Below the pieces are notes generated by a model, which saw only the letters and a program-made list of their open reading frames with translations, did not search any database and was not told the DNA's origin. From JBEKCP01 sp050014815 (GTDB lineage: Bacteria; Planctomycetota; Planctomycetia; Pirellulales; Thermoguttaceae), in the NCBI GenBank assembly GCA_050014815.1, contig JBEKCP010000349.1, forward strand, positions 1-6,671: 6,671 nt of DNA, given 5' to 3'. A program made the position numbers and the translations under genes. Positions 1-5,239 of the stretch are shown here, piece after piece (the stretch's first letter is position 1; each line of letters begins with the position of its first letter).

Positions 1-882
1 AACGGCAAACTCCCCGTCTCCTTGTCTCCCCCTCTCCCTGTCTCCCCCTCTTCCCAATCCCCAATCCCTCCCGCTCGGCCGGGCGCCGTGCCCAACGTGG
101 TCGTGGCCGTGCCCGCGGCCAACCGGCTTCAAGGCCCGTTGGACGGACTTCCGATCGTGATCTTGCAGAGCTGCGTTTCGCTGGAGGAGCCGCTCTTGTG
201 GCGGATCGACGAGTTGGGCGGCGTGGCGGTGATCGGCAGCATGACGCCGATCCACAGCGCGTCGGGCAGCGCGCTGGTGAACGCGGCCGCCAGCGCCGTG
301 CTCTACCAGGGCGACACGCTGGGGGAGGCGCTGCGGGACGCGCAGAATTACCTCTTGTGCCTCGAGGATCTCAAGGGCCGCCGCGGCCACAAGGAGCAGG
401 CCAAGGGGCGGCGCGTGGCGGTGAGCTTCCGGCTGTGGGGCGATCCGGAGATGCGGTTCTTTCCGGGGCGCTTTGACCGCCCCATCGAGCCCCCTATTGC
501 CCTCCAGTGGACCGCGCCGGACGCGCTCTCGATCCGCGTGCCGGCCCGCCGGCTCCCCGAGGCCCGCAGCAGCAAGTATTTTGCGCGGATGTTTCCCGGC
601 AGCCAGGCGGCGGGAATGGTCAAGGGGGTCGAAGGGGATCCGGACCGCCGGCTGACGCCCGTTTACTACTTCCGCACCTCGCTGGGCCAGGACTGGCCGT
701 TCGGGCCCGGCGCGGTGGAACCCCTCGGCGTGGAAGCCAACCGCGCCAGCGTGCGGATCGACCCGGTCGGGCGGCTGCTCTACCTGGTCTATTATCCCGA
801 GGTGGAGCGGGCCGGCGAGTCGATCGCCGTGCGGCTGGACCGGCCGCGCCCGCCCGGCCCCGCGGGGAGGACCGTGCCGTGA
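1..882 (+). CDS. C25 (gingipain)-like caspase-fold peptidase, 3' part
   Basis: The reading frame is open from the window edge to TGA at 880-882, so this is the C-terminal 293 residues of a longer protein. The segment at about 121-480 matches the second half of a caspase/gingipain fold: a hydrophobic strand ending in the likely catalytic Cys (LPIVILQSC, Cys coded near 172), GGVAVIGSMTPIHSASGS, YQGDTLGEALRDAQNYL, and the closing strand WGDPEMRFF. The partner His would lie upstream and is not visible. A beta-rich domain follows, as in C25 peptidases with C-terminal Ig-like domains. Residues coded by about 1-80 are Pro/Ser-rich and come from a pyrimidine-rich tract that looks like an intergenic repeat, so the gene may carry an insertion or be broken there. 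A GTG at 88 is a poor alternative start with no clear ribosome site. Its stop overlaps the start of the next gene, suggesting coupled translation. Substrate unknown. The family call is by motif memory only. Confidence 0.62.
   Translation, partial: NGKLPVSLSPPLPVSPSSQSPIPPARPGAVPNVVVAVPAANRLQGPLDGLPIVILQSCVSLEEPLLWRIDELGGVAVIGSMTPIHSASGSALVNAAASAVLYQGDTLGEALRDAQNYLLCLEDLKGRRGHKEQAKGRRVAVSFRLWGDPEMRFFPGRFDRPIEPPIALQWTAPDALSIRVPARRLPEARSSKYFARMFPGSQAAGMVKGVEGDPDRRLTPVYYFRTSLGQDWPFGPGAVEPLGVEANRASVRIDPVGRLLYLVYYPEVERAGESIAVRLDRPRPPGPAGRTVP
11..75. repeat. pyrimidine-rich low-complexity tract with G-quadruplex pattern on the minus strand
   Basis: Only 8 of the 65 bases are purines, and words such as CTCCCTGTCTCCCC recur. 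On the minus strand, 68-44 reads as four runs of three or more G separated by 3-4 base loops (ATT, ATT, AAGA), a classical G-quadruplex pattern. Similar pyrimidine text usually occurs as dispersed intergenic repeats; here it lies within an open reading frame. Confidence 0.6.
864..870 (+). promoter_or_regulatory. ribosome binding site fixing the start of the transglutaminase/7TM gene
   Basis: GGGGAGG lies 8 bases before the GTG at 879. It decides between this start and the much longer open frame running back to 507, which overlaps the peptidase gene in another frame and encodes low-complexity shadow sequence. Confidence 0.7.
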
Positions 883-2438
883 CCGCTCGAGGCGCCACTC
901 CCCAGGTCGTTCTCGTCCTGCTGATCGTCGGGGCCTGTTGCGTGGCCGTCCGCAGGAACTACCGCGAGAAAGCGCCGCCTCCGGCCGGAGACAGCAGTTG
1001 GCGGCTGACCTGCACGACCAGCTTCCACGCGCGGAAGGCCGACGCGAAAGTGTATGTCGCCTATCCCGAGGATACGCGTCACAGCCGGGTCTTCGAGCAC
1101 GAGGTTTCCGGTACGGGCCTGATTACGGAGCCGCAACGGGCCGCCAAGGCGGTCCGCAGGAAGGACATCCTCCTCCGCGCGCCGAAGCCGGGACAATACG
1201 ATCTCCGGGTCTGGTTCGACATCCACCTGAGCAAGCGAGGCTGGGACAAAGCACTGGTCGAGGCGCCGCTCACGGCTGAAACCCGGGCAAAATGCCTGGG
1301 TGATGAGAAGGGCATCCAGCTCAAGCACGCGATCATCAGCGAGACGATCGAGCGGCTCCGCGCGGGAGAGCCGAGCCACGAGGACATCGTCGATCAGTTG
1401 TTCCAATACTGCGTGGCCGACATCATGCCCGGCGACCAGAACGCCCCGCAAGACGCCGTGGGGGCATTGACCAAGGGCACCGCCACTCCCCTGGGACAGG
1501 CGAGGGCCTTCGTGGCCTTGTGCCGGGCGAGCAAGGTCCCCGCCCGACTGGTCACAGGCTTTGAGATGGAAGCGGGCACCGACGTGCGACCCCACGTCTG
1601 GGTCGAGGTCCTGATCGGCCAACGGTGGCTCGCCTACGATGTCGAGAACGGATTCGCCCGGGGGGTCCCTCCTCGTTTCGTGCCGGTGCGGCGCGGCCCC
1701 GGCGAGATCGTTCACGTTCCCGATGCGTCCGACGTGGCGACGAAGTACTCGGTGGTGCGGATGCCGTTGCCGCCCGCCCCTCCCCCCGGCTTCTTGAGCG
1801 TGTTGGACCTGGAACAGCTTCCCTTCAAGCTCCACGAGCCCATGAAGCTGCTCCTGCTGGTGCCGCTGGGAGCGCTGGTGACCGCCTTCTTCCGCACGAT
1901 CGTCGGCGTCCGGACCTTCGGCACGTTCACCCCCACGCTCCTGGCGCTGGCCTTCGTCTTCAACAAATGGCAGTGGGGCCTTCCCGTGGTCGCCGCCGCG
2001 ATCGTGCTCGGGCTGGCCAGCCGTCGGTTCCTGGACGGCCTCAAGCTGCTCCTGGTGCCGCGGCTGGGCATCATCCTCACGCTCGTGGTCCTGCTGATGG
2101 TCTTCAGCGTTTCCGTGATGCACCATTTCCAGCTCGCGCCGGCCGGCGAGACCGTCCTGCTGCCCATGGTGATCCTGACCATGCTCGTCGAGCGGTTCTT
2201 CATCACCACGGAGGAGGACAGCCTCCGTTTTGCCCTCCAGCTCCTGCTGGCGACGGCGGCCCTGGCGCTCTTGGTTTACTGGCTCCTGCACTCGAAGACC
2301 GTCGGACGGGTACTGCTCGTTTACCCGGAACTCCACTGTTTTACCATCGCCTTGCTCGTGCTGATCGGCCGGTATACGGGCTACCGATGGACGGAGCTCC
2401 TGCGGTTCCGCGACGCCGCGGGACCCCCGGAGGCGTAG
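879..2438 (+). CDS. inactive transglutaminase domain fused to seven transmembrane helices
   Basis: This 519-residue inner-membrane protein starts at GTG 879, which overlaps the previous stop as GTGA and has a strong ribosome site. Order: N-terminal hydrophobic anchor (about 9-24), an extracytoplasmic domain (about 30-300) with a transglutaminase-like core at about 195-260, then seven hydrophobic segments at about 322-343, 345-362, 366-382, 397-414, 425-441, 451-470 and 486-501. In the core, His239 (HVWVEV) and Asp254 (AYDVENG) of the Cys-His-Asp triad remain. The place where the Cys is expected, before AFVALCRASKVPARLV, holds TPLGQ with no Cys, so the domain is probably a non-catalytic binding module. 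This architecture and length match the known family of inactive transglutaminases fused to 7TM, whose genes commonly neighbour a rimK-related ATP-grasp ligase, as here. The likely role is to bind or transport a peptide or conjugate for that ligase; substrate unknown. Confidence 0.88.
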   Translation: MTARGATPQVVLVLLIVGACCVAVRRNYREKAPPPAGDSSWRLTCTTSFHARKADAKVYVAYPEDTRHSRVFEHEVSGTGLITEPQRAAKAVRRKDILLRAPKPGQYDLRVWFDIHLSKRGWDKALVEAPLTAETRAKCLGDEKGIQLKHAIISETIERLRAGEPSHEDIVDQLFQYCVADIMPGDQNAPQDAVGALTKGTATPLGQARAFVALCRASKVPARLVTGFEMEAGTDVRPHVWVEVLIGQRWLAYDVENGFARGVPPRFVPVRRGPGEIVHVPDASDVATKYSVVRMPLPPAPPPGFLSVLDLEQLPFKLHEPMKLLLLVPLGALVTAFFRTIVGVRTFGTFTPTLLALAFVFNKWQWGLPVVAAAIVLGLASRRFLDGLKLLLVPRLGIILTLVVLLMVFSVSVMHHFQLAPAGETVLLPMVILTMLVERFFITTEEDSLRFALQLLLATAALALLVYWLLHSKTVGRVLLVYPELHCFTIALLVLIGRYTGYRWTELLRFRDAAGPPEA

Positions 2439-2449
2439 ACCAAAATCGA

Positions 2450-2592
2450 AATCCGAATATCGAAATCCGAAATCCGAAACAAATCCGAAACTCGAATGTC
2501 CAAAGCTGCGAAATCTCGTGGTTTCTGTCATTGGAGTTTCGGTGATTTGGATTTGTTTCGTATTTCGATATTCGTATTTCGATATTCGGATT
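2450..2592. repeat. long imperfect inverted repeat, probable dispersed intergenic repeat
   Basis: This fills most of the 194-bp spacer between the membrane protein and the ligase. The outer arms (2450-2466 and 2576-2592) pair perfectly over 17 bp, and an inner block (2475-2486 with 2549-2560) over 12 bp. Weaker pairing continues inward after an 8-base bulge, to about 2499 and 2528. Within each arm the words CGAAATCCG or TATTCGTATTTCGATATTCG recur. It is clearly more AT-rich than the genes. No gene is seen here. In RNA it could fold into a long hairpin between the two cistrons. Confidence 0.8.
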
Positions 2593-2632
2593 CCAGTTCG
2601 CGTTTTGCCCAAACGTTAGCCCCGCACCCTGC

Positions 2633-3598
2633 ATGACCTTGAAACTTCCACGGCGCTTCTGGGTCTGGCCGAGCGAGCTCCGCCGCGAGGGCGTGCTGGG
2701 CATCAACCGCCGCAACGGCGAATTCGTGCTGCCCGCCAACCCCCGGCGCTACTACCCCCGCGTGGACCAGAAGCACCTGACCAAGCTGATCTGCCATCGA
2801 GGCGAGATCCCCGTCCCCGAGACCTACGCCGTCATCCGCCGCAACGGCGACGCGCCCAAGTTCCTGGACCTGATCGGCCGGCGCGAGCAGTTCGTCATCA
2901 AGCCGGGGGCGGGCAGCGGCGGCCGCGGCATCCTGGTCGTCGACCACCATGACGGCTCGGTCTTCGTCACGCCGGGGGGCGATCGCCATACCCTGGCCGA
3001 CGTCGCCTATCACCTGGCGACCGTGCTGTCGGGCCTCTACTCGCTGGGCGGGCAACCGGACTGCGCGATCATCGAGCAGCGGATCCAGCGGCACCCGGTC
3101 TTCGAGAAAGTGGCCGTGGACGGCACGCCCGACATCCGCGTCGTCCTCTACCGCTGCGTGCCCGTCATGGCCATGGTCCGCCTTCCGACCAAGGAGTCTC
3201 GCGGCCGGGCGAACCTCCACCAGGGCGCAGCGGCCGCCGGCATCCACCTGGTCACCGGGCGGACCTTCGGCGGCGTGTGCAAGGACCGCGCGATCACCAC
3301 GCACCCCGACACCCACCAGTCGATTGAAGGCCTGGAAATCCCCGGCTGGAACGACCTCCTGGCGGCCGCCATGAAGCTGGCCGACGCCGTGGAGCTGGGC
3401 TACCTGGGCGCCGACTTCGTGCTCGACGCCGAGCGCGGACCCGTCCTGCTGGAGGGAAACGCCAGGCCGGGGTTGAACATCCAGGTGGCCAATCGCCACG
3501 GCCTCTTGCCGCGACTCCGCTTCCTCGACGAACAGCCCTCCTACAGGCTGCAAGCCCGGCACCGCCGCGAGCTGATGATCGAGTTGAGCGAACTATAG
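2633..3598 (+). CDS. RimK-related alpha-L-glutamate ligase-like ATP-grasp protein
   Basis: This 321-residue cytosolic ATP-grasp amidoligase should join an amino acid (glutamate in relatives of RimK) to a carboxyl acceptor using ATP. It matches the rimK-related ligase family closely across its length: GVLGINRRNGEF near 20-31, DQKHLTKLI 45-53, FVIKPGAGSGGRGI 87-100 with Lys90 and the glycine-rich ATP loop, IIEQRI 146-151, PDIRVVLY 166-173, MAMVRLPTKESRGRANLHQGA 179-199, HPDT 224-227, then GYLGADFVLD 256-265 and LLEGNARPGLNIQVAN 272-287, where Glu274 and Asn276 are the expected Mg ligands. Length is normal for the family and no key residue is missing. ATG 2633 is the first plausible start, but no good ribosome site precedes it, possibly because the repeat element abuts the gene. 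The upstream transglutaminase/7TM gene is its usual partner. The retropepsin-like protease often found with this pair is absent from the window. The acceptor is unknown. Confidence 0.93.
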   Translation: MTLKLPRRFWVWPSELRREGVLGINRRNGEFVLPANPRRYYPRVDQKHLTKLICHRGEIPVPETYAVIRRNGDAPKFLDLIGRREQFVIKPGAGSGGRGILVVDHHDGSVFVTPGGDRHTLADVAYHLATVLSGLYSLGGQPDCAIIEQRIQRHPVFEKVAVDGTPDIRVVLYRCVPVMAMVRLPTKESRGRANLHQGAAAAGIHLVTGRTFGGVCKDRAITTHPDTHQSIEGLEIPGWNDLLAAAMKLADAVELGYLGADFVLDAERGPVLLEGNARPGLNIQVANRHGLLPRLRFLDEQPSYRLQARHRRELMIELSEL

Positions 3599-3675
3599 AC
3601 CGTTTTCGATTTTGGATTTGAGATTTGCGATTGCCGCTCGCGGCTTCGCAACATGCTTTCTCCAAGGAACCACGC
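3599..3675 (+). other. 77-bp spacer with word-like AT-rich repeat and small hairpin
   Basis: The first half (3603-3632) contains iterated GATTT/GGATTT/GAGATTT words of the type used as intergenic filler repeats. A small hairpin GCCGC-TC-GCGGC follows at 3633-3644. No terminator T-run or clear promoter is seen, so read-through from the ligase gene into the next gene is possible. Confidence 0.5.
3664..3669 (+). promoter_or_regulatory. ribosome binding site for the Tat-exported TIM-barrel gene
   Basis: AAGGAA sits 6 bases before ATG 3676. It favours that start, which also gives a clean Tat signal, over a TTG at 3625 that lies inside the repeat-like spacer. Confidence 0.6.
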
Positions 3676-4647
3676 ATGAAGAACGAATCCTTCAGCCGTC
3701 GTCGTTTTCTCCGGACCGCAACTGCCGGCGTCGTTGCCGCGGGGTTATCCGCTCGCGCGACCGCGTGGGCCCAGCAGCCGCCCGCGAAGCCCGCCGGACT
3801 GGTCCGTCTGGGCGGGCCTGTCTTCCACGCCCCGAAAGACCCCGAAGAACTCGCCCTCGCACACCGGAAACTCGGCTACCGCGCGGCCTACTGCCCCGGC
3901 ATCCCGTTGGACGACCACGATCGGATCCGCGACGTTTCACGGGCTTTTGCCAAGCACGACGTGGTCCTGGCGGAGGTCGGGCGGTGGTGCAACCTCATGG
4001 ACCTCGATCCGGCCCGGCGGGCGGCCAACCTCCGCAACGTCACCGAGGGCCTGGCACTGGCCGAGGAGGTCGGGGCCCGCTGCTGCGTCGATATCGCCGG
4101 CTCCTTCAATCCCAAGGTCTGGTACGGCCCGCACCCCAAGAACCTCTCGAAGGACTTCTTCGACGCGGCGGTCGAGAACGCGCGGAAGATCATCGACGCC
4201 GTCCGGCCGAAGCGGGCGAAACTCAGCTATGAAATGATGGGCTGGGCCCTGCCCGACACCCCCGACGCCTACCTGGCCATGCTCCGCGCGATCGACCGCC
4301 CGGCCATGGCCGTACACCTCGATGCGTGCAACGTCGTGAACTGCCCGGCGCGATTCTACGACACCACCGCCGTAGTGAATGAATGCTTCGACAAGCTGGG
4401 GCAGTGGATCGTCAGTTGTCACGCCAAGGACCTGGCGTGGTCCACCCCTGTGGAAATGAACGTACACATCGTCGAGGTCATTCCCGGCGCCGGCATATTG
4501 GATTACGCCACCTATCTGAAGCGAGTGGCGGCCTTGCCCGGCGAAGTGCCGTTGATGCTGGAACATCTCAAGACCGCCGAGGAATACGACCAGGGGCGCA
4601 AGTACATCATGGAGACGGGCGTCAAGGCGGGCGTGCGTTTCGAGTAA
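3676..4647 (+). CDS. Tat-secreted sugar phosphate isomerase/epimerase-like TIM barrel
   Basis: This 323-residue protein belongs to the xylose isomerase-like TIM-barrel superfamily (AP endonuclease 2 type). The N terminus is a twin-arginine signal: SRRRFLRTA at 7-15, a hydrophobic stretch 16-26, and a likely cleavage site at AWA-QQ (30-34), so the folded enzyme is exported. Expected metal or acid-base positions are visible in strand-end motifs: Glu100 (LAEVG), Glu186 (LSYEMMGW), His214 and Asp216 (VHLDACN), His249 and Asp252 (CHAKDL), and Glu296 (MLEHL). Length is normal for a single-domain member plus signal. Planctomycetes encode many such exported paralogues, thought to act on uncommon sugars or polyols, but the substrate cannot be read from sequence. 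The gene stands between the ligase and a toxin-antitoxin remnant and has no obvious metabolic partner here. Confidence 0.88.
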   Translation: MKNESFSRRRFLRTATAGVVAAGLSARATAWAQQPPAKPAGLVRLGGPVFHAPKDPEELALAHRKLGYRAAYCPGIPLDDHDRIRDVSRAFAKHDVVLAEVGRWCNLMDLDPARRAANLRNVTEGLALAEEVGARCCVDIAGSFNPKVWYGPHPKNLSKDFFDAAVENARKIIDAVRPKRAKLSYEMMGWALPDTPDAYLAMLRAIDRPAMAVHLDACNVVNCPARFYDTTAVVNECFDKLGQWIVSCHAKDLAWSTPVEMNVHIVEVIPGAGILDYATYLKRVAALPGEVPLMLEHLKTAEEYDQGRKYIMETGVKAGVRFE

Positions 4648-4652
4648 AGAGA

Positions 4653-4671
4653 CCCAGGCCGCTGGCCTGGG
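4653..4671 (+). terminator. hairpin after the TIM-barrel gene, likely terminator
   Basis: CCCAGGCC-GCT-GGCCTGGG forms a perfect 8-bp GC stem with a 3-base loop, starting 5 bases after the stop codon. No U-run follows, so it could be a Rho-independent-like stop or only an mRNA-stabilising hairpin. Confidence 0.5.
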
Positions 4672-4680
4672 CTGGGAGAA

Positions 4681-4712
4681 CCACTGGGCCTTCGGCCCGG
4701 GTCCCGCGGTGG
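4681..4712 (+). terminator. second GC-rich hairpin
   Basis: GGGCC-TTC-GGCCC (4686-4698) forms a 5-bp stem with a UUCG-like tip, and CCAC/GTGG (4681-4684 and 4709-4712) could close an outer stem. The segment 4694-4703 can also pair with 4651-4660 (9 of 10), competing with the first hairpin. The rest of 4713-4765 shows nothing recognisable. Confidence 0.4.
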
Positions 4713-4767
4713 CGCAGTCGGCCGGGAAGACCGCTTCCACCTCGACCTCCACTTGCCCCAACGAAAA

Positions 4768-4776
4768 TGGTACAAT
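4768..4776 (+). promoter_or_regulatory. candidate extended -10 promoter for the antitoxin gene
   Basis: TGGTACAAT matches an extended -10 (TGn followed by a one-mismatch TATAAT). No convincing -35 lies 16-18 bases upstream, which is tolerable for extended -10 promoters. It would start transcription about 95 bases before the ParD-like gene. TGGTAC occurs again at 4794-4799, 26 bases downstream, and could be part of an operator; this is speculative. Confidence 0.4.
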
Positions 4777-4877
4777 TAGGGTATGAGTGGCTTTGGTACG
4801 GGATTGACGCCGCTGACGGGCGCGGGCGAGTGCCTGCCGAGGAATAGGGAGTGGTCTGGTGAAAGGTGGGGTGGCGA

Positions 4878-5114
4878 GTGGCCGGTGATATCTCTCCAGA
4901 AAACGAGCAGTTCATCCAGCGCGAGTTGGCATCGGGCATCTACCACAGCCGCGGCGCGTTATTGGACGACGCGGTGGGGCTGCTGAAGCGTCGCCGTGAT
5001 CTCCAACGCGAGATCCAGGCCGGCATGGATTCCGGCGCCGGGATTCCCGCCAGCGAGGTCTTCGCGAGGCTTGAAGAGAAGGCCCGCCAACTTGCCACTG
5101 GCGGCCCTCTATGA
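4878..5114 (+). CDS. ParD-like type II antitoxin
   Basis: This small 78-residue protein resembles ParD/CopG-type antitoxins: ISPENEQFIQRELASGIYHSRGALLDDAVGLLKRRRDL reads like the ribbon-helix-helix DNA-binding half (strand, SG-Y turn, helix with conserved Leu/Ala). QREIQAGMDSGAGIPASEVFARLEEKARQLA resembles the flexible toxin-binding tail. GTG 4878 is preferred because AAGGTGG at 4863-4869 lies 8 bases upstream. GTG 4866 in the same frame would add four residues but lacks a site, and a stop at 4860-4862 bounds it. In family members the protein neutralises ParE and represses its own promoter. The expected toxin gene begins at the ATGA overlap of its stop codon but is broken, leaving this as an orphan antitoxin. 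Confidence 0.75.
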   Translation: MAGDISPENEQFIQRELASGIYHSRGALLDDAVGLLKRRRDLQREIQAGMDSGAGIPASEVFARLEEKARQLATGGPL

Positions 5115-5239
5115 ACGAGCCGTTCTTCTCGCCGCTGGCCGTGGCTGACCTTGAGGGCACTGATTTACGCCTCTCTTGTGCTCGTTCTCGCCCTCTCCCT
5201 GAATATCAGTGTCCCTTTTCATGCTCATTGACCGGCTAA
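5111..5239 (+). pseudogene. truncated ParE-like toxin gene
   Basis: ATG 5111 overlaps the antitoxin stop (ATGA), the usual parDE arrangement. The first residues, MNEPFFSPLAVADLEG, match the N terminus of ParE/RelE-fold toxins (a strand with SPxAxxDL). From about residue 17 the sequence no longer resembles the family. It becomes Cys/Ser/Arg-rich and stops at codon 43, against a usual length near 95-100 residues. None of the later ParE helices or strands appears in any forward frame before the convergent gene. The break falls at about 5155, the edge of a short inverted repeat. The product is expected to be inactive. The alternative, an unrelated 42-residue peptide, is less likely given the overlap and the SPxAxxDL match. 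Confidence 0.6.
5155..5215. repeat. 61-bp inverted-repeat segment at the toxin breakpoint
   Basis: GGGCACTGAT (5155-5164) pairs with ATCAGTGTCCC (5205-5215) with one bulged base, enclosing 40 bases that are largely pyrimidine. Its left end coincides with the point where ParE similarity is lost. CACTGAT/ATCAGTG words are common in intergenic dispersed repeats of such genomes (from memory, not tested). Confidence 0.5.

Noticed and set aside
507..878. N-terminal extension of the membrane protein back to 507
   Set aside because: It overlaps the peptidase gene in another frame, encodes low-complexity Arg/Gly/Pro sequence, and the strong ribosome site at 864-870 points to GTG 879.
792..2612. 606-residue open frame on the minus strand
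   Set aside because: It lies antisense to the clearly recognisable transglutaminase/7TM gene. Its product is Gln/Glu/Arg/His-rich without any family pattern, as expected from the mirror of GC-biased codons.
2439..2632. CRISPR-like array from the repeated CGAAATCCG words
   Set aside because: The words are short, unevenly spaced and arranged as two inverted arms; there are no unique spacers of constant length.
2528..3562. 344-residue open frame on the minus strand
   Set aside because: Antisense shadow of the ATP-grasp ligase; it begins inside the intergenic inverted repeat and shows no recognisable domain.
3625..3675. TTG start for the TIM-barrel gene, adding 17 residues
   Set aside because: It lies in the repeat-like spacer and would bury the Tat signal; ATG 3676 has a ribosome site and a proper signal.
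4767..4847. 26-codon open frame before the antitoxin, a possible leader peptide
   Set aside because: No ribosome site, and it overlaps the extended -10. Nothing supports translation.
4783..4986. 67-residue forward frame
   Set aside because: It overlaps the antitoxin in another frame, with a Ser-rich product typical of a shadow.
5156..5232. Alternative-frame hydrophobic stretch after the toxin break, as a frameshifted toxin
   Set aside because: The frame-shifted reading gives a membrane-like segment, not ParE strands or helices, so a simple frameshift does not restore the toxin.
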